Both the position numbers and the translations under genes were made by a program. Below are positions 8,076 to 16,073 of a stretch of DNA of 64,000 nucleotides, in pieces. Origin of the DNA: an uncultured Bacteroidota bacterium (GTDB lineage Bacteria; Bacteroidota; Bacteroidia; Chitinophagales; Chitinophagaceae). The notes below the pieces were generated by a model that saw nothing but the letters and a program-made list of their open reading frames with translations, searched no databases and was not told where the DNA came from. The stretch's first letter is position 1, and each line of letters begins with the position of its first letter. Location of the stretch: NCBI GenBank assembly GCA_903824665.1, contig CAIJXT010000026.1:53105-117104 (forward strand), read 5' to 3'.

Positions 8076-9041
8076 TTATTGAGTTAGCCCTAATGCTTTG
8101 CCGAGGTGTTGAAGCCCATGTTTTTCGAGCCACATTTGACTTGGATCATCGGTACCTCCAATTTGATATTCAACAACGTTCCAGCTACCATTACGCAACT
8201 GTAGCAATGCAGAAACATCTTCGTCAAAAGTTCCATCATCAATCATTGCCTGATATGCCGTGGCTGTATAGTTTACTGGTGAATCATAGGTTTGTATTGG
8301 CTTTGCCATTATTGCAGCCCAGCCATTGCTTTGTTGTATTCGAGTAACATTAAATTTTATTGATTGCTGCAATGCTTCTTCAACTGGCACTTTTAGTGCA
8401 TTTAGGATTTCTTTTGTTTCATTCTCGGATATTTGCGCCTTTGCATAAGTCGGTCTATACAATACAATGTCCTGTTTTGCAAGCCATCCTTTTGAAACAT
8501 TACCCAACTTGTCGGTATATTCACAATACACATACCCATTGCATTCTTTTGTTGCAGTAAAATTATCACCCCGATATAAGTACTCACTTAAACTTTGATT
8601 ACGTTCGGGATTTAGAGAAAAATACGCCCTTTTGCTCGCCACAGTGTATGGTTCATTAATGGAGATTTCACGCTTTGCAACTGCTGGTGCATTATCATTT
8701 TCATATGCGGCGTTTTCTGGACTACTATCAGCATCGTGTGTAGGCTGATTTCCAAAAATTACATAGCCAGTAATGCAGGTAATTACGATTGCGATCACAA
8801 TTACACCTGCCGTTACACTACTTGCATTAGTTTCTCGCTCAGGCATTACATAGGTGTTAACGGCAAAAAACTGTTGCTGTTCATTCTTCCCTATGTTGTA
8901 TTTTGCAAAGAGGCTTTCTATAAGCTTAAGTTCATGACCTTGATACTTGTCCAGAAGCTTAGGTACATCTGCCAGCTTATCGGGGTTGTGCTTCCGGTAT
9001 ATACCTTCTACTATTTGATGGTAATTGCTATAGGTCGTCAT
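8076..9041 (-). CDS. Single-pass membrane protein with an SH3-like region
   Basis: The 321-residue protein has a cytoplasmic-looking N-terminal helical region (about residues 1-70), one membrane helix (about residues 73-96, SVTAGVIVIAIVITCITGYVIF), an acidic linker, and an outer part. Around residues 150-200 the pattern RGDNFTATKECNGYVYCEYTD...GWLAKQDI resembles bacterial SH3 domains. The last 100 residues include a region resembling small NTF2-like or stalk domains, but I cannot assign it. Its start overlaps the end of the small membrane gene by 14 bases, so the two are probably translated together. Confidence 0.6.
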   Translation of the reverse strand: MTTYSNYHQIVEGIYRKHNPDKLADVPKLLDKYQGHELKLIESLFAKYNIGKNEQQQFFAVNTYVMPERETNASSVTAGVIVIAIVITCITGYVIFGNQPTHDADSSPENAAYENDNAPAVAKREISINEPYTVASKRAYFSLNPERNQSLSEYLYRGDNFTATKECNGYVYCEYTDKLGNVSKGWLAKQDIVLYRPTYAKAQISENETKEILNALKVPVEEALQQSIKFNVTRIQQSNGWAAIMAKPIQTYDSPVNYTATAYQAMIDDGTFDEDVSALLQLRNGSWNVVEYQIGGTDDPSQMWLEKHGLQHLGKALGLTQ

Positions 9042-9255
9042 AATTGATTTGTTTTTTCTCTAACAATTCAATGACTGTGTTTCTAAATTCAATGGTTGCT
9101 TTATCTCGTGAGAAAGCGGTTAGTATCAAGCCCAACACAGGCGATAACACCAATGAAAGCATAAAGGCGGCAAAGAAGCCGATTTCTCTTTTAGTGCCAG
9201 CAACGCCAATAGTAATGCTTAAAGCAAGCCATACGGGAATCAGTATAATTTCCAT
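9028..9255 (-). CDS. Small two-helix membrane protein, 75 residues
   Basis: The start chosen is the ATG at 9255; the longer reading frame upstream looks non-coding (Cys/Arg-rich without pattern). The protein has two hydrophobic helices (about residues 2-19 and 27-50) and a charged C-terminal tail (RDKATIEFRNTVIELLEKK). It overlaps the next gene on the same strand by 14 bases and likely works with it. No family recognised. Confidence 0.55.
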   Translation of the reverse strand: MEIILIPVWLALSITIGVAGTKREIGFFAAFMLSLVLSPVLGLILTAFSRDKATIEFRNTVIELLEKKQINYDDL

Positions 9256-9613
9256 TTTAATTGATAGCCTGAGGTCCTGCGGCTGGAAAGTAAGTTGTGG
9301 AATAAGCAAAAAAATAGGGCGTGAACCTCTGCGTGTATTCCTACTTGTAGAAGGTGCGTCCAACACCGTGCAGAATAGAAAACAGCACAAGGAACACACC
9401 CATGGGTGTGCCTTGTCTGCTGTGTCTCTCTGCTGTATTGAGTTTGGACGCTTTTCTACAAAAGAAACAGTAGCAACGCAACTATATTTAATGCCTTACT
9501 TGTCGCTGTAAATATACTGGTAAAATTATTTATCAGTATGATAAGAGTTGACTAAAAAAAGATAAAAAAATCAATACTTTAATTACATTTAGCGAGAATT
9601 TAAAACGTCCAAT
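9256..9613. other. Divergent intergenic region before the PARIS-like operon
   Basis: The region separates the minus-strand membrane genes from the plus-strand ATPase gene. Its last 100 bases are AT-rich. A TACATTTA near 9585 resembles a -10-like box for the ATPase gene, but no matching TTTG is found at the right distance. Nothing else was recognised. Confidence 0.3.
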
Positions 9614-11005
9614 ATGAGTAACGTAGCAAGGTTTACAATCAATGGTTTGTTCGAGGTGCATAACGTTACCATCCCATTTGACAATAAGGTGAAAATTCTA
9701 ATTGGGGAAAATGGTCTTGGCAAAACGACAATACTTAATGCGTTATATTATGTTTTGACAAAAAAGTGGCATAAGCTGGTGAAAATTCCATTTCAGAATA
9801 TTGAAGTGAAATTTGAAAATAATTCGAGAATATTTTTTTCTAAAATGCATCTTGAGGCATATTTAGTTGATGATAAAAGGCAAAGAAAAAGAGGACATGT
9901 CGCGATTATTAATCAATTGAGGGAAATAGTTGGGGACATTCAAGATGTGAAAGCCGTACTAATTAAAAACAATGAGTTAAATCAGCAAGACATACTTAAT
10001 TATATAATTCATAATAAATTGAACCAACGAATTGCTGCCCCTGTTGCAGTTTTAGTTGATGCTTTAACCAGATTGATAACTGATGAATTCGTGCTGATAT
10101 TTGACACTATTAATAAAATTATTGATGAACAATTAGATTCAACTATTCTATATTTTCCTACATATAGGCGGGTGGAAGAGGAATTGCAAAATTTGGGACA
10201 AATCAAACGAATACACCACAAGGATTATGAATACGAATTTGAAAGTCCATTTGACCAAGAGGAAAAACTTGAACTTAGTAGCATTGAAGAAGAGACATTA
10301 ATTCAATTTGGAATGGAGGATGTTGAAATTAGAATAAAGAAAATACTATCTCATATTAACGACACCTCATTGAATGGCTTTAGTAAGGTTACTGGTGAAT
10401 TGTTGAGCCAAATGCTTAAAACATTTCCCGTGGTTACTCCAGAAGTACTTGGAGATTTGAAGAAAGAAGAAATAAGTATTATCCTAAATAGGGTAAAAAA
10501 TAACTTACCTGACCAAGACATGCAAAATATTTTAGGTATTGTTGAATCAAGTCAGTTTGCAGAAAAGAAGGACTTGGTGTTTTTTTTAACAAAATTAATT
10601 GAAATATATAGAGACCAAAAAGTTCTGGATGATAGTATCAAAACATTTGTAACAGTATGCAATAAATATCTTGTAGGTAAGCGTATGTATTTTAACGAAA
10701 GTTCAGTTACTTTAGACATCTTGCGAGATAAAACAGAAAAACGGGTTAAGTTAAACCAACTGTCCTCAGGCGAAAAGCAAATAGTATCACTTTTTTCGAA
10801 AATATACTTAGAACAGCATGAAAATTTTACGGTTTTATTTGATGAGCCTGAATTATCTCTTTCGATAGAGTGGCAAAAAATGTTACTTCCCGACATTATT
10901 AGTTCCCAAAAATGTAAGTTCCTTTTGGCGGTTACGCATTCCCCCTTCATTTTTAAAAACGAACTTGATATTCATGCAATTGGCATGAATATATATATAG
11001 ACTAA
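9614..11005 (+). CDS. AriA-like AAA/ABC-type ATPase of a PARIS-like system
   Basis: The 463-residue protein is an OLD/SMC-like ATPase. Walker A is GENGLGKT at residues 31-38, the ABC signature is LSSGEKQ near residue 381, Walker B is VLFDEPE near residue 405, and a switch histidine occurs in VTHSP near residue 440. The stretch between is helical and variable, as expected for the inserted domain. A DUF4435 gene begins 3 bases downstream. ATPase + DUF4435 is the defining pair of the PARIS anti-phage system (AriA, AriB), in which AriA holds AriB until a phage anti-restriction protein triggers release. The length fits AriA. Function is inferred from the pairing and motifs, not from sequence comparison. 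Confidence 0.8.
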   Translation: MSNVARFTINGLFEVHNVTIPFDNKVKILIGENGLGKTTILNALYYVLTKKWHKLVKIPFQNIEVKFENNSRIFFSKMHLEAYLVDDKRQRKRGHVAIINQLREIVGDIQDVKAVLIKNNELNQQDILNYIIHNKLNQRIAAPVAVLVDALTRLITDEFVLIFDTINKIIDEQLDSTILYFPTYRRVEEELQNLGQIKRIHHKDYEYEFESPFDQEEKLELSSIEEETLIQFGMEDVEIRIKKILSHINDTSLNGFSKVTGELLSQMLKTFPVVTPEVLGDLKKEEISIILNRVKNNLPDQDMQNILGIVESSQFAEKKDLVFFLTKLIEIYRDQKVLDDSIKTFVTVCNKYLVGKRMYFNESSVTLDILRDKTEKRVKLNQLSSGEKQIVSLFSKIYLEQHENFTVLFDEPELSLSIEWQKMLLPDIISSQKCKFLLAVTHSPFIFKNELDIHAIGMNIYID

Positions 11006-11008
11006 ATC

Positions 11009-11941
11009 ATGAATGATATTGTTGATTTATTAAGATTGGAAGGCACTTCTGATTGTGTCGCTTACACAGAATTCATGCTTCAATACAAAAAGGGGCAAGA
11101 TGTGCTTTATTGTTTTTTTGAGGGCTACGAAGACCCAACATATTATTCCGTAAGAATTAATAATTTTTCAGGCATCGATAAGAAACAAAAATATATCTGT
11201 GGGGGTAAGGACGATGTTTTAAAAGTTCATTCCCTTATAAAAAGCAACTCACATTACAGCACAGTAAAAACAGGTTTTTTTATTGACAACGATTTTGATT
11301 CGCAATCTTGTTCATCTGAAATATATGTAACACCTACTTACAGTATTGAGAATCTTTACTGCTTAGAAGATGCTGTTGGAGAAATATTAGATAGCGAATT
11401 TAGAATTAGAAGAGATAGCGAAGATTACGTAAAATGTATGGGGATTCACAGGAAACTGCTGGCAGAGTTTAATGATAAAACACTGCTATTTAATGCATGG
11501 TTAGCTTGTCAAGCTGATTATAGACATGAGCATAAATTAAATACACGGCTTAATATTGACAAAAAAGCAAAACAATATTTCGACAATATCGTTTTTCCTG
11601 ATTTGTCAGCCACCAAAGAATTTGTTGAATTTTCCACTAAAGAGAGTATAGAAGAGTTGTACATAGATGCACCCAAAATAGAGGGCGATAAGTTGTATAA
11701 AAAAGTTGATGAATTTAGCGGTTACAACTATGTTGAAAAATTCAGAGGTAAGTTTCAAATAAGGTTTTTGACCAACTTCCTAACAAAATTACAATCTATT
11801 ACTGGTAGAGCTGATTCTGATTTTAGTTGTAAGTACCCATGCAAGTTGAGATTTGAATATGCAACAATTTGCACGACACTTTCCCAATTTGCGATTACCC
11901 CTTCATGTTTGAAGGATTATATATACGCCATTTCAAAATAA
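11009..11941 (+). CDS. AriB-like DUF4435 (TOPRIM-type) effector
   Basis: This 310-residue protein matches the DUF4435 pattern. An early FFEGYEDPTYY (E38) fits the N-terminal catalytic glutamate region, and GFFIDNDFD (D93, D95) fits the DxD of a TOPRIM fold; TPTYSIENLYC follows, as is usual in the family. In characterised PARIS systems AriB is a TOPRIM nuclease that cleaves tRNA when released by AriA. The gene is coupled to the ATPase gene (3-base gap), and a hairpin follows 39 bases after the stop. The position on an integrative element fits PARIS, which was first noticed on phage satellites. Confidence 0.8.
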   Translation: MNDIVDLLRLEGTSDCVAYTEFMLQYKKGQDVLYCFFEGYEDPTYYSVRINNFSGIDKKQKYICGGKDDVLKVHSLIKSNSHYSTVKTGFFIDNDFDSQSCSSEIYVTPTYSIENLYCLEDAVGEILDSEFRIRRDSEDYVKCMGIHRKLLAEFNDKTLLFNAWLACQADYRHEHKLNTRLNIDKKAKQYFDNIVFPDLSATKEFVEFSTKESIEELYIDAPKIEGDKLYKKVDEFSGYNYVEKFRGKFQIRFLTNFLTKLQSITGRADSDFSCKYPCKLRFEYATICTTLSQFAITPSCLKDYIYAISK

Positions 11942-12247
11942 CTATAAACGATAAAGCGAGAGATACTTTAACAACAAAACAGCCGCCTTTACGACGATGT
12001 AAAAGCGGCTGGCATGTACTGTGGCAGAAAAAGGGAATGCGCCGAAATTTGACCCCCTTAAAATCGCATTGTGGGGCATTGGCACTCTGGCGCTGTAGGC
12101 GTTATTAGCAAACCGAAAAATGTAGCCGCCAAAAAATGCGAGGGATCATTTTCATTTATATAAAGGACGGCTTTCTGTGCTATCCCTACTGTCACCAACC
12201 CCTGTTTAATATCATTGTAATAGTGCGCATGTTATCGAGGTTATCAA
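11942..12247. other. Intergenic gap with a hairpin after the PARIS-like pair
   Basis: CAGCCGCCTTT (11980-11990) can pair with AAAGCGGCTG (12002-12011) with one bulged base. It may end the ATPase/DUF4435 transcript, but no T run follows. No gene seen in the remainder. Confidence 0.35.
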
Positions 12248-13201
12248 TTAGTCAATGGTGGAGTGTTGGTGTGCAAGCTGCCATATATAGCCATTGTGTA
12301 CTTCCCGTTCCAACTCTTTAATGTATCTGTTAGGTACTGTAGCTAAACCGCTGTTATAATGGGCAAGAAGGGCATTTTGCAAGTCTGTAAGTACACGGGT
12401 TTTCCACTTATTTTCTTCGGCTATAATTTGAAGTTCGCTAAAGCAAGCTTCGATACTATGCTCTATTAGCGATGATGCCATGCGAAAATCGCAATAGTCC
12501 TTATAGCCCTTCATTTTAGGATATTCGTATATTTTGCGTTTTTTCACAATAGAATCAAAGTGATTACACCATAGAGTAGCCATCCTTTTATGAAAGCTGT
12601 GAGACAGCAAATGGAATACAGCTAATTTGCGTGAATTGTTTAGCACACTGCGGCGGAGGTTGCTTTTGTAGCGTTTTTCAATGCGCATAACTTGTTTGCC
12701 ATCGGGTATAGTAACCATAGGTGAAGTGATTGCATATTGGGTTTTGTTGTAAAATGAAAGTTCGTTTTTTTTGAGTCTATAGGTTACGCCATGATTTGGG
12801 TTTTCCTTTTCTTCTCTTACACTGAAAGGCGTTGGTAAAAGTGAGGTGAAGTAGCGTATCAGACTGCTATCAAGAAAAAAGCATTCGCCCATATCAAGGC
12901 GTACTAATTGTGCTGTTAGTATTGGTATGCCCAATTCAAGCTCTAACTGGTATAGGGCATCTTTTGTTTGCTGAAAGTCTATTATATCGACATTTTGCCC
13001 AAATACGAACTCGGACAAGCTACCATCTACAGTAATAGTGTTAGGGTGAATGCCCACATTAAAGTTTTTGTAGTTGCCATAAATTGAGGTTCTCCCAATT
13101 GTGTGATATTCGGCACTTCTAACTGATATGATGCTGGTTAATCGCTCCTTTTGTTGCTCGGTTACCCGCTTGTTTGATTGTCTCATTGCTATTGTGTCCA
13201 T
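12248..13201 (-). CDS. Putative replication initiator, phage gene II/X-like
   Basis: A 317-residue protein. The segment GVTYRLKKNELSFYNKTQ and a later MRIEKRYKSNLRR resemble the central strand and basic block of rolling-circle initiators of the phage gene II/X (CRI) type, which have a pattern of lysine-rich strand, LxFYxK, then R-I-E. A tyrosine-based active site cannot be assigned with certainty (the Y in SFYNK is a candidate). The C-terminal part is helical. It sits between the PARIS-like pair and the excisionase-like gene and is cotranscribed with neither visibly. An ATG six codons in is an alternative start. The assignment is tentative. Confidence 0.5.
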   Translation of the reverse strand: MDTIAMRQSNKRVTEQQKERLTSIISVRSAEYHTIGRTSIYGNYKNFNVGIHPNTITVDGSLSEFVFGQNVDIIDFQQTKDALYQLELELGIPILTAQLVRLDMGECFFLDSSLIRYFTSLLPTPFSVREEKENPNHGVTYRLKKNELSFYNKTQYAITSPMVTIPDGKQVMRIEKRYKSNLRRSVLNNSRKLAVFHLLSHSFHKRMATLWCNHFDSIVKKRKIYEYPKMKGYKDYCDFRMASSLIEHSIEACFSELQIIAEENKWKTRVLTDLQNALLAHYNSGLATVPNRYIKELEREVHNGYIWQLAHQHSTID

Positions 13202-13280
13202 TGGCTATGTTGTTTCTATTGGTTACGGTTTTTATGTTCAATTACACCATTATATAGGCTGTTTAAGTTTAGCGTAATAT

Positions 13281-13318
13281 CCACCTGCCTCCATTCGGAT
13301 TTTTAAAGAAGCAGGTGG
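13281..13318. other. Hairpin upstream of the Rep gene
   Basis: CCACCTGC (13281-13288) pairs perfectly with GCAGGTGG (13311-13318) across 22 bases. It lies between the stop of the HTH gene and the start of the Rep-like gene. It could be a terminator without a T run or a single-strand replication signal for the Rep; the sequence does not decide. Confidence 0.4.
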
Positions 13319-13354
13319 CTTACTACAGCTTTTCTGTCGATTTACACCAAAGTG

Positions 13355-13591
13355 CTATTTTCTGCGTTTAGTTTTGTCCTGTTGTTTTGCGCCTGCGATA
13401 ATCTCGTCTCGTGTTTTAATTTTATTTGTGGAGAGCCATGCGATTAATTCGTCAAAACAGAAGAACACACGTCTGCCGCCTGCTGGTTTATAATGCGGTA
13501 TTTTTTGCTGGCTGCATAGCTTCCGTAGATAGCTAAGTTTATAATCGGTAAATGCGACTACTTCATTAATTGTTAGAATCTTTTTTTCCAT
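13355..13591 (-). CDS. Excisionase-like helix-turn-helix protein
   Basis: A 78-residue protein with a MerR-like winged helix of the helix_turn_helix_17 (excisionase) type: INEVVAFTDYKLSYLRKLCSQQKIPHYKPAGGRRVFF follows the family pattern of two helices, then a wing ending in G-R-VFF and a helix DELIAWL. The tail is strongly basic (KTKRRK). ATG at 13591 is preferred to an upstream TTG. The position next to the integrase gene suggests a recombination directionality factor or a regulator of the Rep gene. Confidence 0.8.
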   Translation of the reverse strand: MEKKILTINEVVAFTDYKLSYLRKLCSQQKIPHYKPAGGRRVFFCFDELIAWLSTNKIKTRDEIIAGAKQQDKTKRRK

Positions 13592-13776
13592 TTTTATCAA
13601 GTTTCCATTTGCAAACAGGATCGCTGGAAATGATCATGTATCATTCTTGCGTATTTTCACAGTATTTGACATTTACGCACTTAGAATAACAAAATAATGA
13701 ATTTGGTATTTAATTGAAATTCAGTATGATAAATCGACTATAGCCTTATAGATTATTGTTATTGCCACAAAACACA

Positions 13777-13806
13777 AAAGCCACCGGAAATGGTGGCTTT
13801 TTACTT
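13777..13806. terminator. Bidirectional terminator after the integrase gene
   Basis: AAAGCCACC (13777-13785) and GGTGGCTTT (13792-13800) form a perfect 9-bp stem with a 6-base loop. T runs follow on both strands (TTTTACTT then T8 on plus; TTTTGTGTTTTG on minus). It ends integrase transcription 22 bases past the stop. Confidence 0.85.
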
Positions 13807-13822
13807 CTTTTTTTTGTTTTTG

Positions 13823-14872
13823 CTACGAAATATTTGGCATTTGCAGTACAGCGGTATTTATGGTCTTCTCCGCCACTCTTACGTATCGTGGAGTTTCTTT
13901 CATCGTTTTATGGCCCATAGCGTGCGATGTAGTAAGAATGTCCACGCCGCTACTGTGCAACAACGTAGCAAACGTGTGTCGGGCGCAATGGTAGGTAATT
14001 TTCTTTCCAAGATTTGCACGCTCTATCCATACTGCTATGTTTTTATTAGTACCGTTACTGGTCGGCAAATCGAATATAAGGCTTGTGGGAGCCTGACGTG
14101 TACCAGCCATTAATTTTGCGATATCGCCCAGCGGGATATTTACTGGATGGTTGGTTTTAGATTGCGTGATTTTTAAAATAAAATCTTCGGTGATATGCTG
14201 CCAGCGGAGTTTTATAATATCGCCGTACCGTAGTCCTGTATAGCAGCTAAATACGAAAGCCCTTTTCACAGTTTCATTTGGGCATTCTGTGTCATATAAT
14301 AATTGTAGCTCGTCTACACTCAAGGCATTTTTAGCTATACCTGATTTTCGGGAAACTGTGATATCCTCAGTAGGATTTTCTATAAAGAGCTTCTCTTTTG
14401 CCGCCTGCCTAATTACCGTTTTCAGGGCTTTAAAATAATCATATGGCGTTTCGCCAGACAGCTTCTCCTCTAAGTAAATTTTAAAACGTTTAAGCAACTT
14501 CTCGGTCACCTCTGTGAGAGGGAGCACAGGCTTTTCCCAGAACTGCTTTAGCTTACGTAGTGTGGATTTATTGCGCCGCTCTCGTGATGGATTTAATTCC
14601 ATATACTCTTCGAAATACTGGAAGAAGTCCGTGCGCTGACGTACAATAGCAGTTGGCGTGATTATACCATCCTTAAGCTGAGTCTGTTTCTCAAGTATCA
14701 GATGCTCCAGCCGTATCTGTATGTCTTTGTTGTGTTGCTTGGTCATTGTATCTTTACCATACAACACTACTAACCCTGTACGCTCTTGTTGGCGTATTCC
14801 GTTCAGGCGGTAGTCCAGCCAAATTGATTCTCCCTTTTTACCTTTGCGACGGTACGATTTTACTTTTGTCAT
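13823..14872 (-). CDS. int: Tyrosine recombinase (integrase) of the tRNA-Leu element
   Basis: A 349-residue site-specific recombinase of the Bacteroidota type: an N-terminal arm-binding region with a basic SYRRKGKKG start, a SAM-like core-binding domain, and a catalytic domain with the complete set of residues: R215 (TGLRYGDI), K239 (QSKT), H295 and R298 (HCARH), H321 (AMGH) and the nucleophile Y330 (RYVRV). The start is ATG at 14872; the longer frame upstream adds 20 residues of no pattern. It lies 179 bases inside the right attachment site and would carry out integration into and excision from tRNA-Leu. Confidence 0.93.
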   Translation of the reverse strand: MTKVKSYRRKGKKGESIWLDYRLNGIRQQERTGLVVLYGKDTMTKQHNKDIQIRLEHLILEKQTQLKDGIITPTAIVRQRTDFFQYFEEYMELNPSRERRNKSTLRKLKQFWEKPVLPLTEVTEKLLKRFKIYLEEKLSGETPYDYFKALKTVIRQAAKEKLFIENPTEDITVSRKSGIAKNALSVDELQLLYDTECPNETVKRAFVFSCYTGLRYGDIIKLRWQHITEDFILKITQSKTNHPVNIPLGDIAKLMAGTRQAPTSLIFDLPTSNGTNKNIAVWIERANLGKKITYHCARHTFATLLHSSGVDILTTSHAMGHKTMKETPRYVRVAEKTINTAVLQMPNIS

Positions 14873-15050
14873 TTGCTTGGTTTTTTTGTTTAAAGAGTGC
14901 GAAAATATGCTGCAATCCCAGCCAAAAATCAAACGGAAAGCTGTAACAAAAACGTAACCAAAGCGAGGTCAACTAAGGTAAAATGGGGTCAACTTAAGTA
15001 TAGTAAAAGCTCGAATTAAAGTTGTGTTAAAATGGAGTGAGTGTGTGAGT

Positions 15051-15069
15051 AATGCAGTCCTGGGCACAA
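15051..15069. repeat. Attachment site, distal copy (attR)
   Basis: A 19-base copy of the 3' end of tRNA-Leu (one mismatch to 5221-5239). The rest of the tRNA is absent here, as expected for the far boundary of an element that integrated into the tRNA 3' end. The hairpin repeat array begins 5 bases later, so before integration the array lay directly behind tRNA-Leu. Confidence 0.88.
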
Positions 15070-15074
15070 AAATG

Positions 15075-15647
15075 AGAGCGGGAGCGGCGAGCGTAGAGCG
15101 ATGCCCTCCCGCTCTCATTTTTCCCTCTTTCTCCGCTCCCTTTCCCGCTCCAATTTTGTATTTTATTCAGAGCGGGAGCGGCGAGCGTAGAGCGATGCCC
15201 TCCCGCTCTCATTTTTCCCTCTTTCTCCGCTCCCTTTCCCGCTCCAATTTTGTATTTTATTCAGAGCGGGAGCGGCGAGCCTAGAGCGATGCCCTCCCGC
15301 TCTCATTTTTTTTTCTCTCTTTCTCCGCTCCCTTGCCCGCTCCATTTTTGTATTTTTATTCAGAGCGGGAGCGGCGAGCGTAGAGCGATGCCCTCCCGCT
15401 CTCATTTTTCCCTCTTTCTCCGCTCCCTTTCCCGCTCCAATTTTGTATTTTTATTCAGAGTGTGAGCGGCGAGCGTAGAGCGATGCCCTCCCGCTTTCAT
15501 TTTTCCCTCTTTCTTCGCTCCCTTTCCCGCTCCAATTTTCTATTTTTATTCAGAGTGGGAGCGGCGAGCGTAGAGCAATGCCCTCCCGCTTTCATTTTTC
15601 CCTCTTTCTCCGCTCCCTTTCCCGCTCCAATTTTGTATTTTTATCAG
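15075..15647. repeat. Six tandem ~95-bp hairpin/polypyrimidine repeats
   Basis: Units begin at 15075, 15169, 15263, 15362, 15457 and 15552 (periods 94, 94, 99, 95, 95). Each unit has an inverted repeat AGAGCGGGAG ... CTCCCGCTCT around a GC-rich loop, then ATTTTT, then a long pyrimidine tract on the plus strand (CCCTCTTTCTCCGCTCCC) and TTTTGTATTTTTATTC. Units 5 and 6 have changes in the stem; in unit 6 (AGAGTGGGAG with CTCCCGCTTT) they keep pairing through G-T wobble, while unit 5 also carries a G-to-T change that breaks one pair. A partial seventh copy lies at 16074-16104, beyond the four-helix-bundle gene. Each hairpin plus T5 has the form of a terminator. ORFs through the array only translate the repeat. 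Confidence 0.95.
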
Positions 15648-15660
15648 GAAACCTCATTTA

Positions 15661-16011
15661 ATGTTTCCATACGAAAACCTCGACGTTTACAAAAAGGCAT
15701 ATTCGGTAAACCAGATCGTTTACAGGCTGCTCAAAGGCAATAAGTCTATTCCCGGTTATGCCAAAGACCAGTTAGGAAGGGCTAGCCTGAGTATAATGCT
15801 CAATATTGCAGAGGGCAGCGCCAAATTCAGCAACAAAGACCGGCGGAACTTCTATGTAACAGCCAGGGGTTCAACATTTGAGTGTGCAGCGCTCATCAAC
15901 TTTCTGAAAGGTGAAAACGAAATGACAACAGAGATGTTTGATGAGCTAAAAAAAGAGTATGACTCGATTTCCAAAATGCTCTTTACAATGATCAAAAACC
16001 TGGAGGAATAA
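15661..16011 (+). CDS. Four-helix-bundle protein (S23/IVS/Avd-like family)
   Basis: A 116-residue all-helical protein with the family signatures FENLDVYKKA-like start (YENLDVYKKAYS), LGRASLSIMLNIAEGSAKFSNKDRRNFY and ARGSTFEC. Relatives are encoded in intervening sequences of 23S rRNA genes and as accessory proteins of diversity-generating retroelements (Avd), and many stand alone in Bacteroidota. They form pentameric basic barrels. No reverse transcriptase or variable repeat is nearby, so a retroelement role is not supported. The gene begins 13 bases after the last unit of the repeat array and is followed 60 bases later by a partial repeat copy. Confidence 0.9.
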   Translation: MFPYENLDVYKKAYSVNQIVYRLLKGNKSIPGYAKDQLGRASLSIMLNIAEGSAKFSNKDRRNFYVTARGSTFECAALINFLKGENEMTTEMFDELKKEYDSISKMLFTMIKNLEE

Positions 16012-16073
16012 CCTCCGCTCAGAGCGCAAATTGAGTCAGCTACCATGAACGGATTATCGAACCACTTGCAGCT

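Larger units (their letters stand above)
5240..15069. mobile_element. Integrative element at tRNA-Leu carrying a PARIS-like defence pair
   Basis: About 9.8 kb lie between a 19-bp duplication of the tRNA-Leu 3' end. Inside are a tyrosine integrase and an excisionase-like HTH gene at the right end, a putative phage-type Rep, an XRE repressor with an ImmA/IrrE protease at the left, small unknown genes, a lipoprotein, two membrane proteins, and an AAA ATPase/DUF4435 pair. No relaxase, conjugation gene or virion gene was recognised, so it is better described as a satellite-like or non-conjugative integrative element than as an ICE or prophage. The boundaries rest on the duplicated att sequence. 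Confidence 0.85.

Noticed and set aside
13281..13318. A geminivirus-type origin because ATATTAC follows the stem on the minus strand
   Set aside because: The sequence lies outside the loop and does not match the full nonanucleotide; the resemblance is likely chance.
15075..15647. A CRISPR array
   Set aside because: The whole 95-bp unit is repeated, including what would be the spacers; no unique spacers and no cas genes are present.
15024..15743. Overlapping ORFs of 60-93 codons on both strands in the repeat array
   Set aside because: They only translate the repeat (for example MPSRSHFSLFLRSL) in several frames and lack any independent start or pattern.
15661..16011. A diversity-generating retroelement accessory (Avd)
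   Set aside because: The family fits, but no reverse transcriptase or variable/template repeat is found nearby.
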